A program made the translations under genes and the position numbers. A stretch of 64,000 nt of DNA from Albula goreensis (taxonomy: Eukaryota; Chordata; Actinopteri; Albuliformes; Albulidae): contig CM040763.1 of NCBI GenBank assembly GCA_022829145.1, forward strand, positions 13,997,141 to 14,061,140, in the 5' to 3' direction. Shown one piece after another: positions 39,830 through 52,640 of the stretch. Each line of letters starts with the position of its first letter. Positions within the stretch are counted from its first letter, which is position 1. The notes under the pieces were generated by a model. That model was not told the DNA's origin and did not search any database. It worked only from the letters and a program-made list of their open reading frames with translations.

Positions 39830-40230
39830 TCCTTCTATAGAGAGGACCCTATTTTTCCTATTTTATGTTTCCATTTCTGCTTTCACAGCAGAAGAAAGCG
39901 CTGTGCTTCAGAGATAAAAAGGGATTTTTTTGGTAAAATGGTGAAAGTGCTGAAATGAATTATCCACTGGCCCAGCCTATAATTACAGCAGCCCAGGAGA
40001 GTAACAATCTATCACATGAGGGGGTATGACACCGTGTTTCGGGGTTAGTCAAAGGAGATAGCCTTTGACTAACTACTCGACTCTGACGATCAATACTCTC
40101 CAGATATTGCATCCTCAAAAAAAGGCACGCTTAAAAACTTCAAAAACGGTTCGTCATTCAGATATCGATCAGAGCCTTATCGTGACCTTGCTTCCCCGAG
40201 GCCGTATACTTTCGCAAAAGGTATATGAAA
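39830..40230. promoter_or_regulatory. Candidate conserved element around the 12-bp hairpin
   Basis: Non-repetitive sequence holding the hairpin at 40044-40073. It also has CCTATAATTACAGCAGCCC and several CpGs downstream (GACGATCAATAC, GATATCGATCAG). Conservation is inferred, not tested. Confidence 0.35.
40044..40073. repeat. Perfect 12-bp hairpin (inverted repeat)
   Basis: Arms GTTAGTCAAAGG (40044-40055) and CCTTTGACTAAC (40062-40073) flank the 6-base loop AGATAG. Each arm carries a TCF/LEF-like CAAAG core. It lies in a non-repetitive conserved-looking block. It could be paired binding sites or an RNA hairpin; sequence alone does not decide. Confidence 0.85.
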
Positions 40231-43200
40231 CTCGTAAATCTGTAGCATGCAACATAAAAAATGCTATGTGTGTTCCCATGTAATGAGTGTCTCCCCAGCC
40301 AGGCTCCCCCTCACACTTCAAACCAGGGGCTCCATCACACAGCCCGTTTGCCTGTGTGACAACTCCTGTCTAAAGCTTCCTTTTGCAGCTGGGCAGCTCA
40401 GCCTGGCTAGAACTGAGGATGAGGACTCAGATCCTCCACACTGATCCAGGACGGCCCACATGGCTTGTGCTTTACAAATGTACATAGCTCTACATTTGCT
40501 TCGAGCTGACTCAGGTAAAGCACATTGACTCCCCAGCCACTACTCCTCACAATGCATCTATACATACATTAGACTTATACATACTTATACATATTACCCG
40601 CAATTCAAATAGAGGACAGTGACTCTGTTTGATTCTTCAGTACTCTGTTGAATATCCCATGACTGAGGCAATGTCAATTACAGCAACATATGGAAAGCTT
40701 CAGCTGGCCTGGGGTCTTTAATAGGCTCCGTTTTGACCGTTTGTTGGTATTCCTTACAATCCCGACCACTGCGTTGTTTATACAGTCAGAGGTAAATGTT
40801 TTCACTAACGGATATTTTAATGAAATTCTCCAAATCCCCCTTGACTGTATGGAGGCACATGTGCCTTAATCTTTACATAAATCATTAAAGGCGCTACTGT
40901 CAAATTTTTATGCTTTCCCTGAAGATTTAATACCGTCCTTTCCCATGTCCACCCTTTGTTTAAGAAATGCCGAAAGTGATAAATACTATCAAGATTTTCC
41001 TCAAATTGTTTAAAACACAGCACTTGAGATTCCTGCGATGATGACAGGGTCATTTACAAAGATAATCCGGATCCAAATATAGACACGGATAAGGAAGCCT
41101 CTTCTCTTTCCTGGCCGGTTTTACTGCAAGTGTTTATGGTGGATTTCAATGGATAGATAGCGCGCCGCTTTATGAAACTGAACTCTCTTGCAGCTAATTG
41201 ATTTTTTGAATGCTCCAGACCTGAAATGAGAGAAAGAGTGATACGTTCACTTCAATGCTGAACTGAGGAGCGGATGTGAGCACCAGCAAGGCTCTTGAGG
41301 CCGCAGATGTCCTGGTTCTGTTTAGTCGGGGACATGGTGTAATATTTCTGCATGTTTGTAGATAGTTCTGAAGTGTTTAGAAGCAAGCCAAACCATTAAC
41401 AGCACAGTATTGCTATAAATTACCAGCTTTGACTGAGGAAGCATATCTACGCTTAGATGCTGTCTGAGATGGAACAGAATTTCTAGATGTGTTCCAGTCA
41501 TTTTGTTTACTGTCGGGTTTAATCTGTGTTAAGGATAAAAATTCCAGTAACAATGGTATATATAAAACAATAGGACTACTGAGTAATCACCTGCTATTAT
41601 GGGGATTTGTGTATAGATTTAAAGTTTCAAGTACCAAAAATAACACCCCAAGCCTTCAGGTTGCTCCTGGAAAAAGGAGATAAAATGTTCTTCCCATAAC
41701 CTGTGCTTTTTCCTTCTATTGTCCTCCTCTTCTTTTAACAAATAATGATGGTTCTTGTTGTTATTATTAACTGTAATCAACAAATATAGTAACTGACAAA
41801 TTGTTTTTCAAACTCAGAATCTCCTAGATGTACCATGATGCAACAAAACAGAAAAATACTGAAACATTCCCAAAAGAGCATGAAGTAATATCACTGATGC
41901 GATTTCACCCAGAATGACGACAATGCAAGAATAAGTAAATCTGAATATAACTGATCATGCTAAAGGCCTTGGTCATACGGCATTTTCCAGGGGGACCACG
42001 CTTACTGTACATTTTCAAAACAGTGCCACAAAGAACCAGAAAGTATGATTTACGTAACTGCCCGTGGGGCAAGCTAAGTGCACAGAGCAGTAGTGAGGTG
42101 GATCAGGGGACCTTTCAAATGCTGGTCTGATGTTTACTCAGCCAATGATCCTTAGAACAGGAGACTGATCCTCAGATAAGAGCGCAGGGGCTGTGCTACA
42201 CCAGATCAGACAGACAGGAGGTTTGAACTGTTTATAAATGTTAAATACCCAACAATTACACAGAGCCACACTGCTGTAAATATTAAACAACCAATGATTA
42301 AGAACAGGTAAACTGTAAACTCTTCTCATGTGAAAGGGTTCCTGCTGCACTGATAGCTGCTGTCCAGTCAGTCATGCACTTTGTTTCCCCGGCAACACCA
42401 CCAGGTTTACATTTACAGACTTAACACCATGGAAATGACCTCATACGCATAATTTTAATAACATGCAAATCAGGGATAGGGGTGTCTTAGGCAGGGTTTT
42501 CTTTTATTGCGTTTGAAAAAGCAACCAGAAGCACTCCCTGTACCCTCAAGATCGCTAAATGACAATATATGTGTTTTTGTGAGTTTTAGCATTAGGGTTA
42601 ATCTCATAAGTGTAATTCAATCCCTACCTATCCCTTCGTTTTTCTCCTGCATATAGGCATTACTGTACATTAAGAGTGTATACTAGAACACAGAAATAAT
42701 CATAATGCAGAAAGTTATGGGCATTTAACCCATGGTTTGTGAAACCTGGTCTATTCAGAGTAAATGTAATCCTTTATTCACTGCTTAGGTGAGAGTAGTG
42801 AAATAAGAGGGCAATCTTTTTTTTCGTGCAGTACATTTGTGAAATGTTAGCTTCACATCTCACAGAAAACATTATTCAAAGTTGTTATGGAGAAAGCAAT
42901 TTGAGAATGCTGCCTTCCCTTACAAATAGTTGAACGGAACACTGCTTGTCACTTTTTAAACTATGAAATACCTCCTTTGTATCTGGGACATAAACTGGAT
43001 GTTGTTGTTTTTTTTTTTCTTCGACGTTTGACTTTGTGATATAAATATCTGGGAGTTAAGGATTAAAAAGACCAAGGACAAAGGGATGTCTCTATGAAAG
43101 GAAACTGTAATTATGAGCAATGTGAGAATGCAAATAATTAACTAGTGGTGTGATGTATTGGGCTGACCAATTCTCTCACAATGGGGGGTTATTAACATGT

Positions 43201-43849
43201 TATTTCTTCATAGATCATAATTTAAATTTCAGTGGTAGGTATGTGCAGAGAGTTTGGAAGAGAATGAGAATGGAGGCAATTCCTTTGTATCGGACCTCAA
43301 ATAGTCGAGGATAGCTACCTTCATCCTGTCCTTCTGGAAGGGGGAAATGGAATACACAACTACATCAGGGGCAAACAAATAATTCAATACATAAAGATAA
43401 AAATAAAAATGGGTTACTACACTACTGGTCTCCAAGTCATCGACATTATTTAAAAAATGATTAAGCATTACATTATTTCTCCAAAATGGTGGAATTGCAT
43501 AAGCGTAATGGCGTATGTATGAGTATGTGTGTGTATGTCCATATCCAGGGGACTTATGAAAATGTATTTGGGCCTGTGCACTGAGCATTAAGCCCAGCTG
43601 TATTTGGTCTGGAGTCGCCTGGTCATTAAATGACATAGTGCAAAATAAAATAGTGATGCTAATATTGATAGTTTGTCCATTACAGGTCAGCTAACTGTCC
43701 AGGGGAACAGTTACAAAGCTGTTAGTTTCCATTTCACAAGGCCGATCAATAGGAAGGCATACTGTTTCAATTTTGCTGTTATTGATTTTTTCTTTTTTTT
43801 TTATAACACCACAACCTGAAAGCATTCGTCTTTCTGAAAGAAAGGAGAT

Positions 43850-44280
43850 TTGATTTACTGAAGAAAAATTGGAGAGCGCATCACAAAGATTTTTCCCGGC
43901 GGTGCCGTGTCACCCCAAAAAGATGGATGCCCCTCTGGCGGGCCGGGGAGCCTCCTGCCTGAGGGCATCCATTAGAGTGCGCCGGAGCTGCCGAAAATGA
44001 GCTCGGCAGGGGGAGGGACCGGGGGCAAAGAGCGCGCCTGAAAGCACAGGCCTCCCCCCTCTCTCTCCCAGTGGCCCAGCAACACCACCTCTCTCCAGCG
44101 AAAAAAACATGGCAAAAACACAAAAACAAACTGGGTCCATTTTTATCCACCAACAGATCTGCCTAACCAACGCCCACTTCTCCTACTGAATTAGGTGCTG
44201 CAGGTGCTTCTATTAATACGGCCAACGAGTCTCTATGGTACATTAGCCAGCCTATTAGAATGCAGCTGAGAGGGATATGA
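43850..44280. promoter_or_regulatory. Candidate enhancer with GC-rich core
   Basis: A CpG-rich core at about 43895-44040 is followed by CTGAATTAGGTGCTGCAGG and CTATTAATACGGCC. The 86-90-codon frames across it have no recognisable protein content, so regulatory DNA is the better reading. Confidence 0.33.
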
Positions 44281-45840
44281 GGGAGGGGAGAGTCCTCAGA
44301 GACCTCAGGCCTAGCCAGTGTTCCTCCATCACCCCCAGCCCCCCCATCTTCTCTCAGCCACTTTCACCAGGTGTCATCTACATGAGGGATGATTCGTCTC
44401 GTGACCCAAATAAACACAGCGGCCGGCTCGGCGGCCTGCCCGCGCCCAACAGAGGAACATCACTCCTGCCACTCGCCTCATTTGTGTGGGCCTTGCGTAT
44501 TCATTTCGTCACCCCTCCACCCCCAGTTTTTTTTTTTTTTTTTTTTTATCAGAAGCTTCCCGTTTTCACCTGAGCCTCCAGACGAGGTGACAGTAATGTA
44601 TGGAGGAACAGGTAGCCATGTCTGTCCCTCCCATTTCACATCTGAAGTGAAGGGGTGACAGTAAAGGACACGGTGCTCTCAGAGTCTGGACAGAGGATAT
44701 TTCCTTTGTTTGCTGGAGAGAAACTCCCCCCAGACTCTAAACAATCTAACCAAGAGAGTGTGTGTTTGTGTGTGTGGGTTTGGGGGTGGGGGCAGAGAAT
44801 AAGAGGGGAAAAAAAAAAAAAAGAATCACCAAATGCCTCAACTCTCCAGAGGCCAAAGCCCTGTAAAAGCTGGATATTAAGACACAAACTGCATTCGGGT
44901 GGGTCACAGGACGTCAAAACATATAAGAAGGGTGCTGTGAGGAAACAACAATACCCATCAGCTTCTGAGAAAGCAATATTTTCATTTTTCGTTTTATTGA
45001 AAAAAACTTTTGGGAATACTCCTTTATGAAATGCTACAAGGGTTTGCAAATCTTACCTGTTCACAGAAGGTCACAGTCACTGTGACAGTATCTCCTGCAG
45101 TTGAGATTCTTTTTTATCTAGCAGTGAGTGCTCATACATGTGCTGTGTCCATAAGGCATGCGTAGAGTTCCCCTTTTTAAAAGTGTCTGCTTTCTCTGTG
45201 CTCATGTGTACCTGTTTTGGGAGTGCATGTGATTGTAGAACCCATTTGTAATAAGTGTGAATATTGCAGGTGCGATTAAAAAAAACAATTGGCATTTTTG
45301 AGTTTGATACATGAACCATTCTTCATTAAAATTCATTCATTCCTCATTAAGAATAATATAATATTTCACAATGTACCTTTTTGGAGATACAAGGTTTATA
45401 AGCCTTAATGTTGCAAGTGTTGTATAAAATGGGGTTTGTGCTCTCCCTCTCTCACTCGTCCTCCCTCGCTCAGTCCCCCCTCCTCTCCCTCTGGTTTGCA
45501 GCTCAGTTGCAGGGCCAGATGTTTCTTAATGCCACACGCTGTGGCTCCAATGCTGAACGCAGCACCTGACCTTCTCAGTAATTGACAAAAAATATTGATG
45601 TAATGGCACGGGTCTGATTGTGATTTATTAAAAGCGCCCGCGATCCCATGCTGTCTGCCAGCGTCAGAGCCCACTGATCGCACAACATTAGGAGGCCCAT
45701 CAATATCAAAACTAAATAAATTACATTAATGGGAAAGACCTGGAGTTTCGGAGCTGGAGCTCCACAGCAAATTACAGCCTGGCGCTGCTGCATAGTGAGA
45801 CTGATAAAACAATAAAATCAACCTGACCACAAACTGTGCA

Positions 45841-45944
<104 letters not shown>

Positions 45945-46292
45945 CATGTACGTATGCACACAAGTGCATGCACACACACACACCCACATATATGCATATA
46001 AGCATACACACAACATATATAGACAGTCAATCCAAGACCAAGTTTGAAGCTTCTCAAAACAGAAATGCATTGTACATCCACAACACCATTGCAACTGTAT
46101 GAATTTCTGTATGAATTAGGGAAATCAATGAAAGAATTATGGAAGCCTTTGATGGAATCTTCACATCAGTACTGGAAACTTTGCACTTCCTCATTTTTAA
46201 TTTCACTTTTATTATTCACTGCTGACACCTCAGTGCTGAGGTTTATTTGTTTTATTCGCACATGGTGGTATTCAGCAGGTGGAGTGTCTCAC

Positions 46293-46459
46293 CTGAGGGT
46301 GGAGTTTCCCCAGGCTCCATGCTTGTCTGTCAGGATGTTGATGATCTTCTGAATGAGCTGGGTGGCAGTCACATGGTCTCGGTATTTGGCAGCCCGGATC
46401 AGGTGATCACACATCTTCTCCTCATCTCGCTTCTCTGCCGAGTACTGGGCGCACTGAGA
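46293..46459 (-). CDS. lrba: lrba exon (DUF1088 region), 167 bp
   Basis: The minus-strand acceptor is CTTTTCACACAG and the donor is CTCAG followed by GTGAGA. The exon has 55 codons plus two bases (phase 0 to 2). It encodes SQCAQYSAEKRDEEKMCDHL, then IRAAKYRDHVTATQLIQKII, then a segment ending in HGAWGNSTL. This is the most conserved part of DUF1088 in LRBA. The trailing AG joins the first C of the exon at 30473 to give Ser, so the junction reads GNSTLSRPREFW, as expected for LRBA. A pure 98-base CA tract lies about 350 bases into the downstream intron and would be (UG)n in the transcript. Confidence 0.95.
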
Positions 46460-47439
46460 CTGTGTGAAAAGCACAAGTCAGAGTGTCAGCGAATAAGATA
46501 TTTAATCTAACATTCCCCTCCCCATGATCACCAAAAAAAATACAATTCTGAACAACAGACATTCAGCCATCAATAAATTAACTGTGGTAGAAAGTAATTA
46601 CAAAAGTTTGAAAATTTACTACAAATTAAACTGGCTAGGAGAATCATTGTTGCTGCAAGTACCAACCCAAAAGCTTAAGTACATAAAACTTCAGACTGAT
46701 TGTTTCTGGTATGTCTTTATTTTTAAAATCCTTGAATTAAAATGCTGTCAAAAATTTTTAGGTCATTATGGTTTGGCACAACATTGTTAAAACATGCAGG
46801 TGACAGTGATTGAGGGGCACCCTCCAATTTCACTGTGAAGAAGGTAAGCACATTCAGCAAGACACGAACATGAGCATTAAACTGCATTACAGGCCAAAGC
46901 TTTGGCACATGCATGTAGGTGTGTATCCAGAGGGTTTGCTTCCATGTGCACAAACTGTGACATAGCTGAAATGAATGTAATTGTGTGGTCAGTGCTGCTC
47001 CGTTGTCACGGTGATTAATAGCACTGGACATGTGTCTGCTACATGCCTCGGGCTGAACAGGAGAAACCCAACACTGCGCGGGGTGAACATTTCTCTCTGT
47101 CTGAATTTGTAATCAGATATATTTGTGAACTTCTTAAAGCAATAGAGCTTATGCACTGAGGCAGTGACACTCATGAACTGAAGGCACACTGCTACAGGAC
47201 AGATCAAAGAAATGTTCAACCAGCACATTTCATTCAGCTCATAGCTTGGGGAAATGCCAAAGATAGTTATGAAAGACATTGTAATTTGTGGCTTTCTAAA
47301 TAATGTATCCTTACATGATAACAGAAATGCATGAAATCACATAACTGTGTAGTTAAAAATGGTTTGGCATTGGGCAAGATAATAAGGCTGGTGAGATGAC
47401 TGTGGCAACAGTTGATCTTTTCATAACATCACACCATAT

Positions 47440-47900
47440 TCTGTGGCTTACGTACTTCGCAAACTGAATAAATGGAAAGGAAACCCATATGCATGAAAGC
47501 CACACTGCATCCCAACAAATCCTTTAGCTTGGATATATGGCCCTACAAATGAGACCTGTTCAAAGTTAGCGGCATGTACTCTAAAGTGCCTTATAATGGA
47601 GCCTCCTCTCCAATTTGAGACGCAACTTCTCATCTCTGACAGGAAATCAATGGGTATAAATCGCATTAGAACGTGACTCTTCGCTAAATGATGAATCTCT
47701 GTCTCTTTGTAGAGCACTAAAGCCCAGCTTGGCCGTGAATAAATGATTAAATATAAAAAAATGAAAACAAAAAAACGAAAAAAAAAAAAAAAAAAAAAAA
47801 CCATTGTACAGAAATCACAGCCAGATCTTTAGACATTAACCGCTTTAACAGGCTGTGATGGCTGAGAGGGCAGCGTCTGGGAGGGTGATACCATTAATCT
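47440..47900. promoter_or_regulatory. Candidate conserved element
   Basis: Non-repetitive sequence with CpGs and homeodomain-type motifs (GCTAAATGATGAATC, AATAAATGATTAAATA), next to a poly-A tract. Called on composition only. Confidence 0.3.
47779..47800. repeat. Poly-A tract
   Basis: An A-run of about 22 bases, preceded by shorter A-runs. No element attached to it was identified. Confidence 0.8.
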
Positions 47901-49291
47901 CCACCTATGAGGCCTGGTGCGGCCAGCGGTGCAGACGGCTGCTAAAAGCGCAGGCTGAAATAGAAAGGGATCGTCCGGGGGTGAGGCACTGGCTGATGGC
48001 AGCAACATGTCTCCATGCATTGGGAGAATCCTACCCATTGCTCACTGCTGATGCACAGTTCAACATGGGCTCAGAGTAGCCTGCCAAACGTTCAGAGCCA
48101 GCACAAACTTTGACTTATCATAACTTCTTCAACTGAATGGTTTTGAGGCCTGCTATCTGATGGTAAATGTGCTGTGCCGTGCTGTAAAAGTGAGATTTGT
48201 GGACTTTTAATTCTTTCATTTTTTGGTGATCCTCAACAATGAAGGAGAAATTAAATCAAGCATCGTTCTTTTCAATACTTGCACATTAATGAGTTAAGCT
48301 TTGCTGTGACTAAAATCTTCCTCAAATAAAGTAATACTTTTTAATTACTCAATGAAGGTCTGAGTTTTTGATCCCAAAATCAACATTAAAATAAAAAACA
48401 AGAAGTCCATTAATGACCATGACCACTAAACCCAGCAAAAGGAGTTCTTATACTGAACACTAGATCTAGCCAAGGCAAAGCAACAAACTTCTGCTGAAAA
48501 ACATATTGCCAGCCATGCGTAACTTGAAGATATTTAAAACTCTCTGACTTGAAATTTCTTTCCTCTTATCATTGATGAGAAAAGTCAGTTTTACTGCAGG
48601 TTCATTCTGGTGCAGTGATGCAATAATTGAAGTTCTGAGGCTCTTTATGCTTCTGTTAGATTCATACAAGGGAATTCAAAGATTCTGTGCTGTTCTCAAC
48701 ACCACCCAACAGAACACAGCACAATGAAATAACCCTCAGCTTTGTTGCAAGGAAGCTGAGGAAAACAGTCCAGTTCAAACATTACACACACGAGCCATAT
48801 GGACAGTGAGGAATCCAACCCAGCACAGTCTGTCTCCATACAGCATCAGAACCGATGCAGTGAGTCACCTGATTTTCATGCTGTCATTTTCCATGAAACA
48901 CTGTGGCTAAACACAAGGACTAAGGATTTTGAATTTTAGAATTCAATCAAATAGAGCATCCTCAAAAGTGCCTAGTCACACAAAGCAGACCTTGTGATTA
49001 TAACAACTGATATCCCAAAAAATACACACAGAGCCACAACACATTCTTGTATGGATAGCATTCAAAAGTAATTAAGACATTTAACTACTTCCAGTATGTA
49101 CAAGAACATGCACTGTAAAAGAACTGATTACTAAAATAATTAATGTAAAGACTATCCTACCCCCAAATTAAGCTGAAAAATCAGAACAATTTCAGCAAGT
49201 TAATGATAGGATTGATCTTTCCTTTTTGGGTTGCAATCATGAAATTACAATTATTTGCTTTGCAAGTAGGCAAATACTTTTGCAATCATTG

Positions 49292-49551
49292 TGTATGCAG
49301 TCTTTGCTGGTGGAGTGTGTATGCAGTCCTTGCTGGTGGAGCATGTGTGAGGTCTTTTCTGATGGAGTGTGTGTGAGGTCTTTGCTGATGGAGCGTGTGT
49401 GCAGTCTTTGCTGGTGGAGCGTGTATGCAGTCTTTCCTGATGGAGCGTGTATACAGTCTTTGTTGGTGGAGCCTGTGTGCAGTCTTTGCTGATGGAGTGT
49501 GTATGCAGTCTTTGCTGATGGAGCGTGTATGCAGTCTTTGTTGGTGGAGTG
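49292..49551. repeat. 26-bp minisatellite, 10 copies
   Basis: Ten head-to-tail copies of a 26-base unit begin TGTATGCAGTCTTTGCTGGT and end GGAGYG. Copies vary mainly at TGTATG/TGTGTG, GCAG/GAGG, TGCTGGT/TGCTGAT and the last two bases. The unit length is not a multiple of three. The cysteine-rich frames that cross it on both strands are therefore repeat artefacts. Confidence 0.95.
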
Positions 49552-49739
49552 TGTATGGTGTGTGAGTAAGGGTCACGGCAGCATTAATGAGCAGCATCAG
49601 GCGTGATGTTAAACTGCGACACTGACAAAGAGCAGAGTCCACAGTGTTAGGACTAATCCTCACATCCCAACACAAAGGGATCTGCAGGATTTTGGCAGCA
49701 TAACAGAATACCACCATGCCCTCTCACGGGACCCGGTGG

Positions 49740-50520
49740 TGAGTATCTTATTAAAAAGCCTGACTCGTGCTCTCCTGACATTGCCGCTTGCGTGCCGTGA
49801 ACGCCAGCCATCGCCTTCCGCTACTCTCCAATTTCTCAAGCCCGCCGACACCCGGCCCCATGGGACCACGTCTGCACAGGAAAGAGCTGCTTGCCGGAAA
49901 GGGGTGCCCTTGTCGTATTTGAAGAAATGCAAATTCACCACAAATAAGGTTGTTTAGAGGATGGGTAGGGAGGGGAGGGGAGGTGAGGGGACATGGATGA
50001 GGGCAAAAAAATGAGGATGCTATTTCCTCTTCAGGTTTGTGAGCTTCCCGCACTTGATCTCTGCCCTGAAGTTTCAAATCGAAACTCAAAACAGCACCGG
50101 GGGAATTCCGGGGAGAAGGCTCCCAGAGAAAAAAAAAAGGAGCACGACAAGGAAAAATGAGGGCTTAAAAGTACAATGGCGAACAAAAGTCACCGAATGA
50201 CAACGTCTGACAGCCCCTTCAATTCTAAAGCGATGCCTCCTGTCTCCCCAACGCCTCGGAGTATTGATTTTTTCCCCGCAGCACAGAAAAAAACGAATCT
50301 AATCCAATGAAAGAGATAGGGGTGGCCTCCCCCCTCTACGGCGGCCATCAAGGTTAACGCAAGGCGCAACACTTATCAAACTATCTCTCCTGCTTCCTCT
50401 TGTTTTAATGGACTGGTCTCAATGCCCAGATGGCAGCCTCTTCATCACGGAGCGACCAGCCTTTCCCCTTCACAAAATGCAGTCATCTCCCCCCATCAGT
50501 CCACGTCCATGGCAGCGTTC
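49740..50520. promoter_or_regulatory. Candidate enhancer block after the minisatellite
   Basis: About 780 bases of mostly non-repetitive sequence with clustered CpGs (GCTTGCGTGCCGTGAACGCC, CACCGAATGACAACGTC, CTACGGCGGCCATC). Short G-runs lie at 49968-49990. No coding or splice signal was found. Confidence 0.35.
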
Positions 50521-50847
50521 CTCTTGCAATGACTTCAAGGTCAAGCGAATTGCAGAAATCACATGATCATATGTAATAAACAGCCATTTTTGCCTAAAAA
50601 AAGCTAAACGGACCTTATTCCATATTATAATTTCTTCTTACTTTTGAAGTGACCTTTAATTCTGTATGTAAACCAGATTTCAACGATGTTAGATCAGCAC
50701 AATGCACAGAGAAAGGCAAGTAAATGGGATACAGAGTAATGTAATGGCTGTCTCTACCCAGCATTCAGGGTAAAAATCTATACACATCTAATGATGTTAC
50801 ATACAATGGCAGTCTAGAGGCAGTCTGAAAAGAAACATTAGTGTGGT

Positions 50848-50893
50848 GACCAGACCTGGGTTAAATAAGTATTTTAAATACTTTAATTCCACA
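50848..50893. mobile_element. Possible DNA-transposon terminal fragment
   Basis: The sequence CAGACCTGGGTTAAATAAGT, followed by AAATACTTTAATT, resembles a terminal sequence that is common in fish genomes (CAGACCTGGGTCAAATAC type, often followed by AAATACTTT; from memory). Only one end is seen, and an A-run follows at about 50909-50927. The assignment is tentative. Confidence 0.3.
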
Positions 50894-51139
50894 GAAACTG
50901 GTAGACAAAAAAAAAAAAAAAAAAACTTCTCTGACTTTCACAATAGACCCTGAGTCTCTGTATACAGTGTTTATAGACCCTTACATGGGTCTATGCATAT
51001 ATTACATCCACTGCAGCCCATCACATTTTTTTTCTTTTATAAAATACAAAAGCACATGCTCATTAAAAAAATAGTCATAGAGAGGTGGCATTTCCAAAGA
51101 TAATGTGAAGTTTGCAAACCTATGTGTGGAGATCTCTCC

Positions 51140-51480
51140 AGAGAGACCACAGCTGCAGGCTAACTGAAGCCCCATTAGGTCTGAATAGAACCCATCACCA
51201 TCTGAAGGGTTTTGTTCAACATGTCTGCTGCTACACGTCAGGTTTAGCTCCCCTCTTGTTGCTGCAATTAAAAGCTGCGCGGGCCGCGGGTAGCTCAACA
51301 TTATGAATTATTAAGCATGGCCCTTGTGCCTCCAGTTGTCAGGTGAATTACAGCTCTATAACATCCTCGGCTCGTCTAACACAGATAGCTGATCTCCCAG
51401 CACTTGGAGGTAGCTTGTTTTCATCTATAAATCATGTCTGAAAACCGCCCTATGAAAATTAGCCATGCGATAACTAACAG
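51140..51480. promoter_or_regulatory. Candidate conserved element
   Basis: Non-repetitive block with TTGCTGCAATTAAAAGCTGC, GCGGGCCGCGGG and CATTATGAATTATTAAGC motifs. Called on motif content only. Confidence 0.35.
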
Positions 51481-52289
51481 TGCGGAGGCAGGTATGCGGT
51501 GTGCTAAACTGGAGGAGTCCCAATAGGCAGTCATACTCAATGATTGCTCTCGGTTACGATCTGACTAACAGCGCAGTTCCATTGGGCTTGAGGAAGCGTG
51601 CATCGCCCGTGTTCCAAGGTCAACGGTTGTATTACCACAAAAAGAAGTCTACTTGCAGCAAGGGTAGTGCGCTCCTTAATGGTCTCTAGACCTGCTTCCT
51701 GACAAATGAAACCCTGGGAAAGTATCTGATTGGACAGACTGGGCATTTCTCAGACAGCCAGAGCAGGGTGTAACCCCACAGGCGGTGCCCTTTAAACCAA
51801 AACAGGGAGCGAGTTATTCTCTGTCTGTCAACAGAGAACTCACACTAATGCTGAGCTGCCGTGACAATATGACCACTCTAAGAGCTGGGATGGACAGATT
51901 TTCATTTGTTTTTTTTCCCCACATGAGGAGGTGAAAATTTCACACAACAAGAGACAGGCCCGATGTTATTGGCCATAGTACATTCATTCATGTAGACATC
52001 ATTATCACACTGAAATTCTACAACATGTTCAGAGCAGTTCAGATTGTATTAATTCCTGCATGCTGTCTTGACCTTTGGGGGCTTCATATAGAACTTGTCC
52101 GCTGTTTCTGTTACATTTTAACATTAAGGCTGCAAACCCCAATGGAAAGCCTTCATGTTATGTGGCAGAGAAACCCATTGTTTGGAGTGTGATCTATGAG
52201 GCAGTGTTATAAGAATAAAGCCTCAAGAGACAGAGGAGAAAAATCATGCTGGGAGTTAATTGCAGGAGTCTGTTTACAGTACTTCTACT

Positions 52290-52640
52290 CACAGAAGGAA
52301 ACGGAGCCATTTTAATTTAAAGCCCATTATAACCAGATCAAGCAAGCTGGTAAACAAAATGGAGCGATGGCCTCCCCCAACCTTATTCTCCTCTATCAAT
52401 GGTTTCTTATCTGCCCTTGTGCCCTGAGAGCCACCCCATTCCATCCCCTGTGAAGGCCCATAAAGGAGTTTGATTTTTCTCCCTCGCTCCTCCTCGGGTG
52501 CGTGTATCGCACCAGATCGCGCCTCACCGCAGAGGAACATCATCGGAAGATCTTTTTCACATTAAGGATCCTATTAGAAAGAAAACACTAAAAGGTAATT
52601 GAATTTCCTTCAGTTATCTCCATCTCTGTCAGCCTCCCCA
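52290..52640. promoter_or_regulatory. Candidate conserved element
   Basis: Non-repetitive block with TTTTAATTTAAAGCCCATTA and a CpG-bearing GTGCGTGTATCGCACC to CGCGCC segment. It ends in AAAAGGTAATTGAATTTCC. Confidence 0.33.

Noticed and set aside
43881..44170. GC-rich overlapping frames of 86-90 codons resembling a coding exon
   Set aside because: There is no recognisable protein sequence and no splice-compatible link to lrba. The block reads better as regulatory DNA.
49226..49717. Cys/Trp-rich and His/Gln-rich frames on both strands
   Set aside because: Both are translations of the 26-base minisatellite, whose unit length is not a multiple of three.
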